Of a stretch of DNA of 8,198 nt, positions 7,158-8,198 are shown piece by piece. This DNA is from Candidatus Hydrogenedentota bacterium. GTDB lineage: Bacteria > Hydrogenedentota > Hydrogenedentia > Hydrogenedentales > CAITNO01. Both the position numbers and the translations under genes were made by a program. The stretch is taken from NCBI GenBank assembly GCA_007124105.1, contig SLFT01000445.1, positions 1 through 8,198 of the forward strand. The letters run 5' to 3'. The notes under the pieces are model-generated. The model did no database searches and was not told the DNA's origin. It worked only from the letters and a program-made list of their open reading frames with translations. Numbering within the stretch: the first letter of the stretch is position 1; each line of letters starts with the position of its first letter.

Positions 7158-7307
7158 GTGCATTGTTCCTCCTGTTTGGAATATCATATCAGTATATACT
7201 ACATAATAGTGACAGGTATGTCTACTTACTTTCTTTGGTCATCGAAGCGGTTGCGTTGATGTGAAAACAAGGGACGCATCCGGCGTTGGTGGTTGTTCTT
7301 CGAGAAG
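7158..7307. promoter_or_regulatory. Divergent upstream region with AT-rich palindrome
   Basis: This gap separates the minus-strand propeller gene from the plus-strand membrane-TPR gene and should hold both promoters. Its centre, 7181-7207, is very AT-rich. It contains ATATC twice in tandem (7181-7190) and the perfect 10-bp palindrome AGTATATACT (7191-7200). The strong ribosome site for the propeller gene is at 7168-7173. I found no convincing -35/-10 pair on either strand: a TTGGAA at 7176-7181 is 20 bases from CATAAT at 7202-7207, which is too far. The palindrome could be an operator or simply promoter-associated AT richness. Confidence 0.35.
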
Positions 7308-7322
7308 ATGGGAAAACGTGTT

Positions 7323-8198
7323 ATGAATTTTGTGATGGCGGCAAATCAAGCGGGCGCAGGCGACAAGATTTCCGTTTTGCCAACATTGTACAGCTTCATA
7401 ATCCTTGTCGTCGTGGTAATTGAAATGATAGTGGCTGGTTTCTTTCTCAAGCGCAAATGGCTTGAGACGCACGAAACACTGCCGATACCGGCGGCGCTGG
7501 CCATGATGTTTCTCATGATGTCCCTGTATATGCTGGTCGGTTCGGCCCTGTATTGGTCTAATCCAGTAGAGAACCGCCCGCAAATCCTGTTTTGGTTGCT
7601 TGTACTGTATATCCCGTTGTGTTTTCAGTACGGCCTCAATGTTGTCAATGCCATCGTTTGGCGCGCCGCCATGCGTGTGAGTCCCGTGGGTGTGGAGATA
7701 CCCGATTCGCCTGTGGTAGCCCAGGCACGCAAGCTATTATTGTCTGGAAAAATTGATGACGCAGTTGCTTTGTATACCACCTTCTATGAGCGTAAAGCGC
7801 CGGCGCTGGCTGAAGTGGCCCGGATATTGAAATCGGAAGGAAAGACTGAAGAAGCAGTTGATATTTACAAGGAGATTGTGAACGCGCACAGTAGTGACCG
7901 GGTACACTGGCCAGAAGCCGCTTACAGTCTCGGAAAACTTTACGAAACTCAGACGGGCCAGGCATCCAAGGCAATTGAATTATACAGACGATTGTTAAAT
8001 GAGGCGCCCGATAGCCGTTTTACGCACCTCGCGGGCGCCGACCTGGCCCGGTTGATGGTGATGGATGCGGGTTTTATTAAGACATTGCACGAGGATGAGG
8101 ATGAGAGGATACCCGAAGACCCGTTTTTTGCGCAGCGCAAGAACTTTTTGCAGCAAAGGATGCGTAGTCTTAGGCAGGAACCAGAACAGCATACGGAG
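7323..8198 (+). CDS. Membrane-anchored TPR protein, 3' end outside window
   Basis: The frame from ATG 7323 is open through the last base, giving 292 codons with no stop. An in-frame ATG at 7308 is an alternative start; GGGA at 7310-7313 with a 9-base spacer favours 7323. The N-terminal part has three predicted membrane segments: about residues 22-41 (YSFIILVVVVIEMIVAGFF), 57-79 (AALAMMFLMMSLYMLVGS) and 87-111 (ILFWLLVLYIPLCF). KRK at 43-45 follows the first segment. From about 130 the sequence is soluble and TPR-like: ARKLLLSGKIDDAVALY, then ARILKSEGKTEEAVDIYKEI, then AAYSLGKLYETQ and KAIELYRRLLNEAP (three units). An acidic stretch, HEDEDERIPED, lies at 256-266. Membrane-anchored TPR proteins usually assemble or regulate envelope complexes (general knowledge). 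No enzymatic domain is seen, and the exact role is unknown. Confidence 0.75.
   Translation, partial: MNFVMAANQAGAGDKISVLPTLYSFIILVVVVIEMIVAGFFLKRKWLETHETLPIPAALAMMFLMMSLYMLVGSALYWSNPVENRPQILFWLLVLYIPLCFQYGLNVVNAIVWRAAMRVSPVGVEIPDSPVVAQARKLLLSGKIDDAVALYTTFYERKAPALAEVARILKSEGKTEEAVDIYKEIVNAHSSDRVHWPEAAYSLGKLYETQTGQASKAIELYRRLLNEAPDSRFTHLAGADLARLMVMDAGFIKTLHEDEDERIPEDPFFAQRKNFLQQRMRSLRQEPEQHTE

Noticed and set aside
7239..7583. 114-codon minus-strand open frame near the right end
   Set aside because: It is antisense to the membrane-TPR gene, which shows membrane helices and TPR units in the plus frame.
1..8198. CRISPR array, tRNA/rRNA, transposase, integrase or phage module
   Set aside because: No regularly spaced repeats, cloverleaf-like sequences or mobile-element proteins were seen on either strand by eye.

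Overview
The window looks like part of a chromosome from a free-living, Gram-negative-type heterotroph that degrades polysaccharides. It encodes three predicted secreted enzymes (a nucleoside-hydrolase-fold protein, a very large GH42-like glycosidase and a five-bladed beta-propeller of the GH43/GH32 type), two TPR proteins and many short gaps. This gene style, with moderately GC-rich coding DNA, resembles Planctomycetota, Lentisphaerota or Hydrogenedentota. That placement is an impression from gene content only; no marker gene is present.

Layout: (1) 1-452, the 3' end of a plus-strand TPR protein, followed by a hairpin with a short T run at 483-503. (2) 527-907, the C-terminal third of a short-chain dehydrogenase (SDR) without its Rossmann and catalytic part, most likely a decaying gene. 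(3) 1006-2037, a secreted nucleoside hydrolase. (4) An 84-base gap containing an A7 run and a G-rich motif. (5) 2122-5859, a 1245-residue secreted GH42-like protein. Its four-cysteine zinc site and candidate nucleophile are visible, but no acidic residue lies where the acid/base Glu should be. (6) Two plus-strand hairpins in the 119-base convergent gap; the longer one, at 5928-5980, runs into the last bases of the next gene. (7) 5979-7157 on the minus strand, a secreted five-bladed propeller protein with a strong Shine-Dalgarno sequence. (8) A divergent, AT-rich upstream region holding a perfect 10-bp palindrome. (9) 7308/7323 to the window end on the plus strand, a membrane-anchored TPR protein with no stop codon inside the window.

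How they may work together: the nucleoside hydrolase and the GH42-like protein are co-directional and 84 bases apart, so they may be co-transcribed. The propeller gene converges on them. All three appear to be exported and to act on glycosides or glycoside-like substrates, so a small saccharide-utilisation locus is a reasonable inference. No transporter, TonB receptor, sulfatase or regulator is visible to confirm it. I see no CRISPR array, tRNA, rRNA, transposase, integrase or phage gene, and no clear defence or other novel multi-gene system. The most unusual items are the GH42-like protein that lacks an acid/base residue and carries two Rossmann/GATase-like modules, and the membrane-TPR gene at the right edge.
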